NCBI GenBank assembly: GCA_961205875.1
Contig: OY540815.1
Coordinates: 13,887,638 to 13,951,637 of the forward strand
DNA length: 64,000 nucleotides
DNA from: Sialis fuliginosa
Taxonomy: Eukaryota; Arthropoda; Insecta; Megaloptera; Sialidae
Reading direction: 5' to 3'
Shown here: one piece after another, positions 34,487 through 47,116 of the stretch
Layout of the letters: each line of letters opens with the position of its first letter
Numbering within the stretch: the first letter of the stretch is position 1
Translations under genes and position numbers: made by a program
The notes under the pieces: model-generated
Seen by the model: the letters and a program-made list of their open reading frames with translations, nothing else
The model's database searches: none
Told to the model about the DNA's origin: nothing

Positions 34487-34895
34487 TACACTTTTCTATA
34501 TTTTTCCTTATACTTGCAATTTTTCAACTACAAAAATTAGCTTTTACAACTGCAGTTTTCATTTTTGGAACTGCATAAACAAGCTACAACTACACACTAA
34601 AATATCCCCTGGTCACTTCAATTTGATACTCTACAAAAAAAGGTTTGATCTAGATCGAATTATTTATATAGGCAAAAGAGTTATATCAACTTACTTTCCA
34701 CAAGAAACCAAAATTCATTCAAACGTAAACTCTAACAAAGTACATATTATACCTTCCCAAATTATATTAGACCGGTTTAAAATTAAATTATCTAATTTAA
34801 TATCCATATACCCAATTTCCTATTATTATTTTCTAATAACCTTTATCTCAATTATACTTTATGTTAATTACCGCACATATTTATTAGATTTTTAA
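34455..34895 (+). CDS. uncharacterised 146-codon reading frame with C-terminal membrane segment
   Basis: Longest uninterrupted frame starting from an ATG in the window; product not recognised. The first 11 residues are encoded by the right end of the family A MITE, and the remaining about 135 by unique sequence. The chain has mixed charged stretches (LYKKRFDLDRIIYIGKR at about residues 59-75) and ends in a hydrophobic, tyrosine-rich segment at about 115-137. That would make it a tail-anchored membrane protein. The frame is also open upstream through part of the MITE. With this base composition an open run of 135 codons is unusual but not impossible by chance in 64 kb. No promoter, splice site or poly(A) signal was identified. 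It could be a captured or degraded gene, or a chance frame. Confidence 0.25.
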   Translation: MLASSFIIPDITLFYIFPYTCNFSTTKISFYNCSFHFWNCINKLQLHTKISPGHFNLILYKKRFDLDRIIYIGKRVISTYFPQETKIHSNVNSNKVHIIPSQIILDRFKIKLSNLISIYPISYYYFLITFISIILYVNYRTYLLDF

Positions 34896-35280
34896 CGCGT
34901 TTTGCGTTATATACGGTCAGTCGGTCAACGATCATGTACAAATACTTTTACTTTTCAAACAGTCAAGGTAAATGGTGCTAAGGTAACGTAAATCTTGTTT
35001 ACATGCTGTGTATGGGCTTCTTGTATAACAAATATATCCGTGAATGATGTATTCACTCGTGTTGTCAGTAGCAGTCAACCGATTGTTGAATTTGATATCG
35101 TTTATATTTATGTATTAATCGTTACTAATATATTTACACTTTACTAGTTGGCCAAATCAATAGATATAACTATTATTGATATTTTGTTGATGAGGTGATA
35201 AAGAACATTTGTGCAAACTGTTTAAACAATATAAAAACAATGATCAAAGATTTAAGAATAAGCAAAATACGATTAAATAC

Positions 35281-35361
35281 CTCAGGACCTTTTTCGTAGA
35301 GCGAAAAATTATCTGCAAAAAGGCTTGCGAAGGTAATGTTTAACTTTTCAAATTGAGACAT
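35281..35361 (-). CDS. possible short first exon, unknown product
   Basis: On the minus strand an ATG at 35361 opens 27 codons (from MSQFEKLNITF to SLYEKGPE) and meets GAG|GTATTT, a plausible but weak splice donor, at 35280. The codons are less A+T-biased and the peptide better balanced than the low-complexity tail that follows if the frame is read on (62 codons in all). A TATA-like ATTATATATTG lies about 80-95 bases upstream of the ATG. No family is recognised. A chance frame cannot be excluded. Confidence 0.2.
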
Positions 35362-37182
35362 GAGAGACGTCCAAGTGCCCGAGTCAGAATAGCTAGGTTC
35401 TTTTACGTGACTTGCGAAATAGACTTAACTTGAAATAAACAATATATAATTCACCAAAAATAATTTTAAAAAACATTTTTTTTTGAATTTTTGTACGTTT
35501 ATACATTTTTCAATCAATAATGAGTGAATTTTTTTATAAACGTTCACGTATTGTACATTGATTTCTTCTTATAGTTTTTTATCTACTCTTCAGGATAGAG
35601 TATTGTCTTTTTCACCCTTTGAAGTGTGAAAATTAATTAATTAATTATAAATAGGTAAACCAAATTTTCTATCGGTTTTTAAATTGTTTAAATAATTTGC
35701 ATAATGTTTCATATGTATGGGTATACATAAATGTTACTGACCTATATTGTTATTAAAACCGTACACAAATGTCGAATGTTCGTAACAAATAAACTAATTT
35801 TAGAAATATCTATTTTTCAATTTCTATTATTTTAATTATTTTTGAATATAATAAATAACGCAAACAAAAAGAAAACACAATTTTGACCAAATACAATACA
35901 AATATAATGTTACATTTGACAGTGATAAAAAGTTGACATTTAAAATATACGTGTATTTCTGTAGGTTTAAGATAGCAAGCAAAATAAAATAGTAATTTAT
36001 CAATGTACCTATTTTTGTTAACAAATCATCAAAATATCAAGCTGTTTATAATTGAGCCGTTAATAGAATTATTGTCCTCAATTTTTTACAAATAAATCAT
36101 TTTTCAAGTTTGAAGGCTGTACGCTTTCAGCGATTTATTGTGAAATACGGCAGATTGTGTAAATAATTGAAGCTATTTATTAACAATGACAATTACATCT
36201 AAACTCTCTCTCTCTTTCTCTTATACAAAAATGCAGACACATACTCGCATGGACATGCCATCACTTTCTGCGTCATTCGCGTTTTTTTTCCATGTCTTTT
36301 CACGGTGCGATAAAAAATAATTAATTTGTGCTTTTTATCAGAATATAAAAACAAATATCAAACAAAAAATATCACATATTCATTTATACGCTACAATTAA
36401 CAATAATGTCTACAGATAATATGTATAAAAAATAATAATAAAAATCGAATATTATTATAACAATTCATAAAGTATATTGTTCTATCATATTCATATCTTC
36501 AATAAAGACAAGATATTACAGTTAAAGGTAAAAAGTCAGATATAAATGAGCACGTCAAACGCTAGAGTTGGCTCTCGATCAAGTCTATCTTATTTGAATA
36601 TGTCATCAACAACCACGAAAAACCACAATCAATTATTATAATAAGAATCAGTTTTCCGTGCTTCCTGAGCAAATTAATTAATCTCAAACACGCAAATAAA
36701 TATCTTTATGTAAGTTTATCTTGACAACCACATTTTTCTGTTAGAATATTTTCTTAATGAAATAAGTGTAGGTACGATAAGGCAAGATTAGATAAGAAAA
36801 TGCATTTAAACGGTTTTTTTTCTGATCGTTGGCAACGCGTTTAAATTAAAGTGTTAATAACACTTATTACCAGGACGTACAGTCGTAAAATCTATGATTG
36901 TTAAATTATGTTAAATGAAATTGAATCTATACGTGACATTATAAAATATTTTCTAGAATGTTCAATTTACTATTAACTTGCTTTTTTTTATAAGTAACAT
37001 ACTATTTTTTTTAAATGCGTTCAACAGTTATTCTATTATTGTTTGACGAAAACAATAACATTGTCAGATTAAGAGTATATTCTTATATTAAAAAAATATA
37101 TATCTTTTTCGTTATATATCAATTTAGCCCAACAATTTTCGTCCCATGTATAATAGCATAAATTATATAATTGTATAACAAC
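35362..37182. other. A+T-rich non-coding stretch
   Basis: CT-rich microsatellite CTCTCTCTCTCTTTCTC at about 36205-36221. Otherwise nothing recognised. Confidence 0.5.
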
Positions 37183-37380
37183 CATAGACATAGAGAATGG
37201 ACCAGGCATCTGACTCGAACACAGAACCGTGTCAAAAGAAAGAGATAGAAACAGGTATGGAATAACTGTGTAACTCTATGTCTATGTTCCAAACTACACT
37301 GCATCTCTCTCTCCTTTTTTGAACAGATGTTACACCATTGAGTTAATACAGAATGCACTGTCCATTCCTCTATGTCTATG
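37183..37380 (-). mobile_element. family C MITE, copy 2 (198 bp, 8-bp duplication)
   Basis: Inverted copy of 21776-21973. Exact ATAACAAC duplications flank it (37175-37182 and 37381-37388). Compared with copy 1 there are two substitutions and two compensating single-base length differences. The different duplications prove two separate insertions rather than one duplicated segment. Very little divergence means recent activity. Confidence 0.9.
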
Positions 37381-37388
37381 ATAACAAC

Positions 37389-37808
37389 GATTTTTTAAAT
37401 GAAATTAAATTTTACAATATAAAGGAAACTTTGCAATAACCTACAATGTGAAACATTCTCAAAAGAAGGCGTATATAATTTGTTTGCTTATATTCTCATT
37501 ATAATCTATAATATCTATCTAGTTAAAGATAACTGTTCGTAATAATGGAACAAGAAAACAAGACAGCTTGTTAAAACGAACGATAAAACCTGCGGATCTT
37601 GTTTCACTATCGTTTTCAAGACCAAGAGCATGATATTCTTGTCTGTAAATGAAATCAAAAGTTCGTGTAGTTTAATATTTCTTTATTGTGTTGTAGTTTC
37701 ATTTCCGTATCGCGTTGCAATATGAATAACTCCGGTGAAAACGAAACCGTTTAATACAGTCAGTATCATCACAGAAAAGTGCTTAATGATTAACCAAAAG
37801 TATACGAA
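37389..37808. other. A+T-rich non-coding stretch
   Basis: Nothing recognised. Confidence 0.5.
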
Positions 37809-38035
37809 CAGTGGTTCCCAAAATTTTATTTTTGCGGAACCCCATCCATATTTATATTTACGAGACCCCAACTGTGCCCCCCTCCACCAATTTTAATAAG
37901 ATATTAAATAAATCAATAATTGTTTTACTGATACATATTCAAACTGTAAACTCAATTATAAAAATATGCAAAACAACACCAAAAAATACGTAGAATTTTT
38001 CCGTGGAGCTCCGGATTTATTGACCGGTTTAATAA
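37809..38035 (+). mobile_element. hAT-like fragment (CAGTGGTTCCCAA end)
   Basis: Begins CAGTGGTTCCCAAAATTTTA, followed by TTTGCGGAACCCC. This is the standard start of many hAT non-autonomous elements ('CAGTGGTTCCCAAACTTTTTTGCGGACCCC'). Near 37996-38015 is TTTTTCCGTGGAGCTCCGGA, similar to the inner right part of such elements. The outer right end is missing, so the element is truncated. The frames here on both strands are by-products. Confidence 0.65.
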
Positions 38036-41000
38036 ATAAAATGAGAGCATTTGTCAAAAGAAATACCAAATCGAATAAAATGTCTACATGATAAATAAAG
38101 AGGTAAACAATAGTTTTATTTTATAAGTGAAATATTTTTGAAAATATAAAAAATATTATTTTATTATTACTGTGTATCAATTTACAAGCTTTTGTTGGCA
38201 TCCTAATTTTAATCTAAAACGAAGCTGTTGATTCTTATTCGCTGTCTTCAAAATGGGATTAAATTTTAGAAAAAATATTTTATGTAGCGAACACAATATT
38301 TCGAACTGTTTTTGTTAAATTTTAATAAATATACTAACTTTTGTATAATGGTAAAACTATAGTTGTAATAAAAATATTAAAACATTTTATTTATTTAAAC
38401 CATTTTCAGCCAACATCTTCACAACTATAAATCCATCTATTTGTTCAAATAATTAATAAATACAATGAAAAATAGGTATCCGTATTGGGTATTCTTTGTT
38501 TTCATTTCTACCAGACTCTATGTATATTTTATCAGGTACTCTAACTCTTTTTTCCTTCCATCCAGGTAGGGCACTAAGGCGGTAACACTTCGCCATATAT
38601 ATTCGTTAGTAACGTAACAACATAAATCTAGCGAGGGTTCAGAGGCATTTAGTAAATATCTCTACTCAGTTTTAGCACTCCTTCAGAGTTATTATTTGGT
38701 GTTACGACGTTTTAGGCACACTTGGGATTGTTAGAGGGAATTTCAAGTAGCTTTGCACTCTTACCATTAAATAGGTGGCTGTAAAAATATTATCTTATTT
38801 AACCTCTTTATACGTTCATAATAGATATTTGATATTAGTGTAAATTTTTGGTGCTTATGGATACTTTCAAACAACATGATTAATTCGAGTAAGTTAAGTG
38901 CTTTTTATATCTAATTACATCGTAACGGTTTTATATTATAGTTTTAAATATTGCAGAGTGTGTTCTTAAGTGTTTTTCATATAGGGGAATCTATTTTTCT
39001 AATTTAAAATATTTAATACTATCTAATTAACATGATAAGTAAATCTTTCCTTGCATCTCACATCTTTTTTTATATTGAATATTTTCTAACCTATATGTAT
39101 ATCTTGTGTACAATTAAGTGGACTTATTATCAGATTTTTAGGTTCTATTATTAAATGCCATATTGCTTTAAATTTTCGTATTAACGTGTATATGTAATAG
39201 GGGAAATATTATATATCTCTACTTATTAAAGTTTTAACAATAGTACAACCAATACAAATATATAATAGCAGCAAACATTTAAATATTAATTGTAATGCTA
39301 GATATACATATTTAACAATAATATGTGTGTCTGAGCCAGCATTATTGTTACTATATCTAAAAGTAAACAGTAAAACAACTACATATATGTATCTATAATA
39401 ATTCATTGATATTGAACTTGTGCTATGCGTCTATTATATATACATATGTAGGTACACATATAAAATTTACGATTAAGAACAAAACATACACGTATATGTT
39501 ATTGTTTATTTACAAAATAATACATAAAAAAGATGACGAATAATATGTAAAAAGCGACTCTTTAAAAAAATTTATAGACAATATATTTGTATATCTATCC
39601 AGTTACTATTTTGTACTCTTGATCGTAACAGTGTATAGGCATATTTTATTTTTCACTCGTCAATAGTTTTCCAAGCTGTGAAATTCTGAATTTACATGGA
39701 AAAATTCACAATAATATCATAATCATTTTTTCTAATTGTTCTGATTGTTTCTGATTGGTTGAAAATGGGGTCAAATCTGGGAGCATTCACATTTCGTGAT
39801 ATTTGTAAAAAAAATAGTTTTTGATTGAAATTTTTTTTAAATTAAAAAAAAATCAGAAATATATAAAAATAAAAAAAGGTCAGGCGCGTACCGAAGAAAA
39901 TTACAATAACCATTTTTTAATAAAATTTTATAAATATATAAATATTAATTATTTGGTAGTTGAGAGATTAACTTCATTGTAATAAAAACTATAAATGCTT
40001 CTAATCTATAAGTACTGAACAATTAATACAAATCTAAGTATCATTTTATGCGGACAAAATTTTATAATTCCATATTATATTTAAAGTACAGTTTTATGGA
40101 TACACAAGGAACGGAAGATATGCTTAAGGCTTATCAAAATCATTTGAAGTTATTTGACTTTACCGGGTTTAATTCGTGTTCGAAATAACTAACAGTGTGT
40201 TAAAGATATCTTTATTACCTACAGAGTTTATAGTCTGAGAATATTGCTTCGGTATGGAAATCGTACTGCACGTAAATTTTATGATGTTATTAATACTTTG
40301 TATACATTCAAATATTTGCAGTCAAAATTGACTATTTGCGACATGGAATGAATGAAAACTGTATAAATATCGTTGTTATTTTAACTTGATTATAACGTCG
40401 TTAACCTCGGCTTTTACGTCATGTTTTCATAAGTTTAATTATCATCAACTCGAACCATTTTCAGATTAAATTTATTTTAATAGAGGTATAATAGCTTTTA
40501 ATATTATTTTTTAATATTATAGCGACCTCTTTTACTTAGTAAATCTATTTTATGTCTGTCTGTAATAGTATGTACAATAATAGGTTATCTAATTATGTTT
40601 AACCGCTATATTCAAATATCTGCAGTTCGCACGTTATAATCATACTTACTATAACATTAAATCGCATTTTTTAATCAGCGCCAATGATAACTCAGATTCG
40701 AAATTTTCTATCGGATGACGCAAGAAAATTAACTAGAAAAATTTCCAATAATCGCTGGAAAATAAAATAGATAAATCATTCAACGTTTTTTTATTGATAA
40801 TTATTGTGTCATCTCAAATGAATCCGCACTATTTTTCTTGCTTGTTTTGATCTGTAGGACCGCCACAAAGTTACAACTATTTTCTAGAGAAAAGCATGTA
40901 AAAACAATGGTTTAATTAATTAAAAACTTTAATTAATATCATCAATTTAAAACACAGATTTTCTTCGCATAAACTAGAAAATGTTTGCTTGCAGAGGAAG

Positions 41001-41884
41001 AAAAATTTTGAACTGTTTGAATCAATTTTAAACACAAAGATTAAAATCCGTATCTATAATTTAAAACATTAGTAAATATTTATAAAAAAAAAAAATGATT
41101 ATTTGGTCAACTTGTGCATACATTTTTCAAAATAAACATGAACATATAAAAATGAATATTCTCTGAAGTAACACATGCAAATAAAAAAGCGGTATTTGTA
41201 ACGTGTATTAAAATATATAATAAAAACACACGGACACTCAAGGCTAGTCTATCACAGTTTACGAACAAACCAAACAAAAAAACAGTATTATCCACCCATT
41301 CATTTTTCTGTTTACAATGTCAGTAAACTTGCGACCCACACAAAACAAAAAAAACGGGCTCTGTACCGGCTGCTTTTTAAAGTAAGCTGGAAATGTTTGT
41401 AGAGACCTGTTTACAGTATACAAATGCACATAAATCAGACTCATTATATTATTAGAAATGTTGTAAACAGGCATGAATAATTAATTAAGGTAATAATACA
41501 GGGTTAAATCCGGTTTTTGGGGGACGGAGTTTAAGTATAATTTTTTATATTTATAAAAATAGAATTAATCTATAAATATAACATATATGTTATCTATCTA
41601 AACATAGAAAACTGTAGACACTTTGTCTATAATAAAAAAAATATTATATATATGTTTGATATTTCTTTGTTCTGATTTGACACGACAACTAATCAACTGA
41701 TTTTTATGGGACTTTCAGTGTAGAATCAGTCTGCTAGTGATTCGTATTAAAAAAAAATTACGATCGATATATTTTAATAAAAATATATAAATAGAAAAAG
41801 AAGTTATGATAGTGATGTGATTAAACTAACAGATTATATATTATCTACATATATACTTATTAATAGATAATAATAGTTAGACCA
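38036..41884. other. A+T-rich non-coding stretch
   Basis: A G+C-richer patch at about 38560-38720 (GGCACTAAGGCGGTAACAC...) without open frame. The rest is plain A+T-rich with no gene or element that I can defend. Confidence 0.45.
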
Positions 41885-42001
41885 GGTGCGTATTAGGCAA
41901 AATTTACAATAATCATAGCTGCGTATTAGAGCAGCCAGTTGTGTGGGTATTCATTTATTTTAAAATATACCCTCGGGGGAGAAGCCTTGGGGAAATACTA
42001 G
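41885..42001 (+). mobile_element. Helitron-like 3' end fragment
   Basis: Ends CTCGGGGGAGAAGCCTTGGG, then GAAATACTAG followed by T. The order 'GAAGCC..GGG-AAATACTAG|T' resembles the 3' ends of dispersed insect Helitron derivatives, which finish in CTAG before a T. The 5' part is not identifiable. Low certainty. Confidence 0.25.
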
Positions 42002-42790
42002 TTCAAGATAAAATAAAATACAATTGTGAAGAGTTCAGAAACTAGAACAAATGAGAAAATCGATGTTGTATGAGAATTAAAAGGAATAACAAAAACAAAT
42101 ATCAATTTAATAGCAACTAAATAAAATATTGAACGATACGTTCTGTAAAAGTGCCACTAAACAGAACAACGTCGCAAAACGAATAACCCCCCACCCACCA
42201 ACCCTATGTCTCGTTCCTCACAAATAGTACCTAGTACATTCATACCATTAATACACGTACAACTAAAAAATAAAATAAATAGGTAATATTTAATTAATAT
42301 GCATTTACAATATTGACATATAAAATAAACATTTCATAATGAGCAAATAAGTAAGCAAAAACATGTATGTAATTAGTCAAATAATATACAAAAACAAATA
42401 AAACAAAACATAAAAAAACAAGAACATCAAAGAAAATATTATAGAAATAAATAAAAAATATTTAATACTTTCGTAAATAAAACTAATGCAAATTACTTAA
42501 TTTAAAGTTCATGTTGTCAACATAAAAATATCCATTTCTCTGGTTTATGGACTCCAACTTCACGTGTTTTAATGCAGCAGGTAGAAAACACACACATACA
42601 TTTATATATGTATATGTATATAGACTACACAGACATTCATACAGACACACAGGACCGTACATATACAATTTATTCATATAAAGGGTGAAACTGGCAACTA
42701 ACATACATCGGATTTTTTCGTATAAAGCAAAACTTCTTGATTACGTTAATGTTAAATAATTTAACGTGTTTCGGTATTTTTTTATAATTA
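42002..42790. other. A+T-rich non-coding stretch
   Basis: Includes A-rich low-complexity 42330-42470 and a TATATATGTATATGTATATA tract near 42603. No gene. Confidence 0.5.
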
Positions 42791-43314
42791 GGGCGAGTTC
42801 AGACTAACCGCTACTTTTACTGACTTTTTTGTTTTATTTATTTTTTGCGTAAATTGATAAATTGACGCCTAAATTGTAAGAAACAATAAAAAAGAACGCA
42901 TTTTTCATTATTACATATTATTTTAAAAATCACTTAACATTTAAACTCCAAGTAATTAATTAAACATTATCTATACTAATTATGTGTAACACCCGATACA
43001 CTTATTACTAATACACTATTAATAAAGTCACAGTATACAAAAAACACATAAATGGAATAAGAGTTTTTGCAGATTTACCTGACTTAATAACTTAACTTAA
43101 ACAGCCTTCCGAAATTTGCAACGCCCATTACAAATACTTATGAGTATTTTACTAATCTAATAATAAGTGTGCAAAATTCTCTTTTTAACATAATGAAGTT
43201 GATAAAAAACCAGTTCCTTTTCAGGGGTTATTTCATATTATAAATTTATATTAATATCAAAAATATATCGTTTTGATTACCATAAACTTATAAAATCCAT
43301 TCCATGAACTCGCC
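42791..43314. mobile_element. PIF/Harbinger-like MITE
   Basis: Left end GGGCGAGTTCAGACTAACCG and inverted right end AGGCGAGTTCATGG share GGCGAGTTCA. GGGC...GTTCAGAC starts and TTA/TAA flanks (ATTA on the left, TAAT on the right) are typical of PIF/Harbinger non-autonomous elements. The 524-bp interior is A+T-rich and empty. The terminal match is short, so the pairing could be coincidental. Confidence 0.4.
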
Positions 43315-43999
43315 TAATAACAACCTATAAATAATTAATTACTATATTTTTTTATTGAAAATCTAGAGGCATAAATAAATAATTATAATATTAAAAGATA
43401 CATTTTAAATTAGTTTTAATAAATCCATTTCAACTTCCTTGAAATATACCTGCTGTATAGAGTCAACCTTTATTTAACATGTAGAATGAGTTCCCGGCCG
43501 TTTTTAGTTTATTGTACCTCCATAAAACGCCTGTTGCCATAACCAAGTTTACGGAGCAAGACAACCGCATCCTCCTACGGTCTAGCCTCCTAAGTCGTGA
43601 CACACTCACATGCTATGCGGTCTGTTCGTTGTGGCTACGTATATCATACGTCGAATCGTACCAATTAAATGTAATTTTGTAATTTAAAATATTATTAAAT
43701 TAAGGTAGTCAGATGGGTTCTGAGTATATGCTAAAAATATAGTATGGATAAAATAATAAATTTAAATTAATATATCCATTCGCGTGGTAATAAATGAAGT
43801 ACTAATTGGAATAAAAACATATAAATAAGCGTAATAATGAAAATAATAGCAGGTTTATTTCATAAAACTATATATCACTTTAATTATGTGTGTATATCAT
43901 AGCAGGAGCACCTAATTAACAACAATTCTAAATTTATTTTATATTCAATATAAATGTGCTTCAAAATTTTGTGCGCCAATAATATATGCTTACAGTCTT
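43315..43999. other. non-coding stretch with a G+C-richer patch
   Basis: About 43485-43660 is markedly richer in G+C and CpG (GTTCCCGGCCG..., CCTCCTACGGTCTAGCCTCC). It could be a host regulatory or untranslated exon sequence, or an old element body. No open frame longer than chance. Confidence 0.35.
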
Positions 44000-44215
44000 T
44001 AAGGAGCAGGCGGAAAGAGGGGATCGCCTATGATAACAATAAAACATGCACTTCATTGATTCTTCAGAAACAATTTTTTTATTGAAAACTAGGGAGGTGA
44101 CAATGACCTTATAGAGGCTCTGATATAGGTCCTTGCCGGGAACGTAGCGAACCCTAAATACACCTCTGAATATTGGTCGATTAAAACTTGTATAAAAATA
44201 TTATTTTCCATTAGA
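44000..44215 (+). repeat. family D dispersed repeat, copy 1
   Basis: Matches 63506-63650. Shared blocks are a G-rich start (AGCAGGCGGAAAGAGGGGAT against AGAGGCGGTAAGAAGGAATC), TTCAGAAACAAWTTTTTTAT and TTGGTCRATTAAAACTTGTA. This copy holds about 85 extra bases at 44089-44173 (beginning CTAGGGAGGTGACAATGACC and ending ACACCTCTGA) that copy 2 lacks. The extra piece has GGGAGGTG near one end and CACCTCT near the other and may be a small insertion. Confidence 0.55.
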
Positions 44216-44286
44216 TTATTTTTAACATCATAAATAATACTTGATAACACCATTTTTAATTAAAATTTACAAAAACATTGAAAAAT

Positions 44287-44308
44287 AAATATATATATAT
44301 ATATATAT
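44287..44308 (+). repeat. (TA)n microsatellite
   Basis: Eleven or so TA units in a row. Simple sequence. Confidence 0.8.
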
Positions 44309-44762
44309 TGTCTGGGTATAGACAAATTTAAAATTAATTTGAAGTTAAAAGTTAATGGTTTACTTATTTTATTTCTTATTATTTACACAGTTTTAATTAT
44401 AAGTAATATTATTTCCTCATGCATGTATTACAAAATGTCACATTTTTAATTAATAATATTATCGTTCATTTATTACCTATGTCATTACAATATTTCAAAT
44501 AAACGTAATTAAGTCATATCTATTTAAAATGTCATACTATAAATATAATTCATATTTCATTATATTTCTTGAAATATGCAATAAGTGAAAAAAATTCCAA
44601 AGCTCTACTTTTTAACATGTCATGTAAGAATCATATCACTCATTATGTACATCAAATATTTTATAATATACGTTATATCTTCACAAATAACATACATACA
44701 CATTTTTATTAACAGTTGCATCAAGTGTCAGGTGATAATCATATGATATATTTAATTAGTTA

Positions 44763-45244
44763 TGGCCGCTATAAGAGCAAGGTTTACTGTTTTTGTGATT
44801 GACGGGCTTCTTTTTTGTAATTCTCATGAACTCATGTTACTAATAATAATACAAGTAACTCTTTATTTAACCAAAAGTCCGCAAATATAGTTTGTTTTTT
44901 TAAATTATAGCCTTTTATTTTGTTTATGTTTTTTCTCCAGTAATGGATAAAGTAAAGCCAGTAATGAGCACGCAGTGATGGACACTTGTTAATGATAAGT
45001 ACTACGGCACAAAAGATATAAAAGAATGAATCATCAAATTTGAAACAATGTAAAGCATATTAATTAAACTAATAATTATTCATCATTTTGACACCTATTG
45101 GCCGATTGTCATCAAATCACGCTGTAAGACAGTTAAATGTATATCGATTAATATTCAGAAATGGTAGTAATCAAATATCAACAAATATTTCGAATTCATT
45201 ACATTTAATTAAAAGAATGGTGTCATATCCAAGACTGGTGCCAG
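44763..45244 (+). mobile_element. family B MITE, copy 2 (left end missing)
   Basis: Aligns with 17053-17570 from about 14 bases inside the left end to the right end CCAAGACTGGTGCCAG, which is followed by TA. Shared blocks include GAACTCATGTTACTAATAA and CTTTTATTTTGTTTATGTTT. Its first 14 or so terminal bases cannot be found, so the left end is truncated or diverged. The reading frame crossing its right half (45088-45423) is not shared with copy 1. Confidence 0.7.
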
Positions 45245-45772
45245 TATCTTATTTAATTTTTCAAAATCATATGTTACATCACAGTCGCATCGCAAGTCAC
45301 GTCACACCCATACATCACAGAAACAACACGCAAGCGGTGTTTATTCACCACCACACTCCAAGCGTGTTAATAAAACGCGTCGCGCTGTTGCGTTCCGACG
45401 TCGTAAATTATAATTATCTTTGAAATATTAAATCATGCAAATATTAAACACCAGAGGAGTTAAAAACCGTACCCCGCGTTTATCGATCAGTGGCAGTAAA
45501 TGAAAAATGTTTAACTCATTATGTCACGGTCGGTATGTTTACATCAACAGCATCCACCAAACCCTTCCTCCCCTGCCATTTCTGATACATCCTGTTGCCA
45601 TGATAATGGAAGTTCTGTGTAGATATATACATATTATAATACTGCGGTATAAGCAGATTTTCTTTACAGGGATATTTTTATTTTTTAAAATAACCAAAAA
45701 TATTTTTTTAACTCTACATTTTTAAACGTATATATTCAAAACAGGGAAACAAACAAGGTAGTTATTTATGGT
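45245..45772. other. non-coding stretch with G+C-richer patch
   Basis: 45280-45420 is less A+T-rich (CACACCCATACATCACAG..., GTCGCGCTGTTGCG) and gives an open frame of histidine-rich composition. No recognisable domain. Possibly unique host sequence. Confidence 0.35.
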
Positions 45773-45974
45773 TCGGGTTCAAATATAAATTTTTGTTTGA
45801 GTTCGGGTTTATTTATTATTGAAACTTTAAAAAATATATGGTTACGGGTTATCCACGAAAAATTTCAGTTTCGTTGACTTTGAAATATAACGGTTCGGTT
45901 TGGGTTGAGGTTAATGAAAAATACGGTTTTTTTCGGGTTTCGAATTCGAGTTCAGGTTCAGGTTCAAGTCGCTG
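45773..45974 (-). repeat. GGTTCGGGTT-rich repeat, probable hAT-type subterminal region
   Basis: Multiple degenerate GGTTCGGGTT/GAGTTCGGGTTT/GGTTCAGGTT words. The minus strand from 45974 begins CAGCGACTTGAACCTGAACC, which looks like a hAT-type terminal repeat followed by tandem GAACC words. No partner end was seen. Confidence 0.4.
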
Positions 45975-47116
45975 ATTCAAAATGTACAATTATTTTTATA
46001 ATGTTTGCATATACCTATCTACAAGTTAAGACTTTTTATGAAAAATAGTGCTACAGTCAATTTATTTTAATAAACTATGTTCAATCCGTTCAAAACTTTT
46101 ATTTATTTATAGTTTTAAAAAATAATTAACATTTCAAGAGGCATTTCAAACATGTTTAAGTTTATTTAAAGAAAAAGTGTAAACAACTCATTAAAATAAA
46201 AAATTACATTAATAATAACAATTTTTCAACAACATATACCATGTGAAAAATTCACTATAATAGTTTCAGCACGACATAATCATAACACGTTATTTATATA
46301 AATTTATTAATGTTTTAAACATCTAATGAAAATACCTTAATGTTATATTTCAACTAATAAATATTCACGAATGAAAAATTTATACGCTGACATATACTTC
46401 AAATTCTGACATTCAAAAATTGAACAAAATAGATATCCGAAAGAAAAACGATACTTCAGTTCTTAAAACAAGATATTTCTAAACGGACAAACATGTCAAA
46501 AATAATGAAAAATATATTATTTCAAAATAAAAGTAACCTACATTTGTCAGAAAGTATCAAAATGATCAAAGCTACTAGCTGGAGTAAAACTATTATATGA
46601 TAATATAAAAAGATATTACAAAAAAACAGCTGTCGTCGTTGATAAAGTTTATATCAAAATAATTCAATAAACTATATTTTCATGAAATAAAAAGTGTACA
46701 AATTATATCATAAATATATGTTACATGATCGTTCTATTTTTCTTAAAGAACTTTATATAAAATTTATTTGTTTGTTCTCTTTAAAAAAATCTTCAAATAG
46801 CTTAAAAGATTATACTTATATTTTCTAAGCTCTTAAAAGCACATTTGTTGAAAAGGAAAAAAATCGGTTTTGATTTTTTATCTAACACAATTCAAGAAGA
46901 CGGGGTTTTATTTTTCTTTGATATATTTAAATTGAAAGTGAGGTGGACATAAAACAAATGGGGAAAAAAATCACATTAGATTATTGTTATCAATTTCTGA
47001 AATAATATCCGGATGAATCAGAAATAATATAGATAATGCAAGCTTTAAGGCTAAGAAGCTTGAATTTGCGTTCTTTGTGACATATTTTATTTTTTCTGTC
47101 TAAAATATCGGTATTA
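45975..47116. other. A+T-rich non-coding stretch
   Basis: Nothing recognised. Confidence 0.5.

Noticed and set aside
45088-45423. 111-codon frame
   Set aside because: Its first half is the right end of family B copy 2, where the other copy has no corresponding frame. The second half is histidine-rich from local composition.
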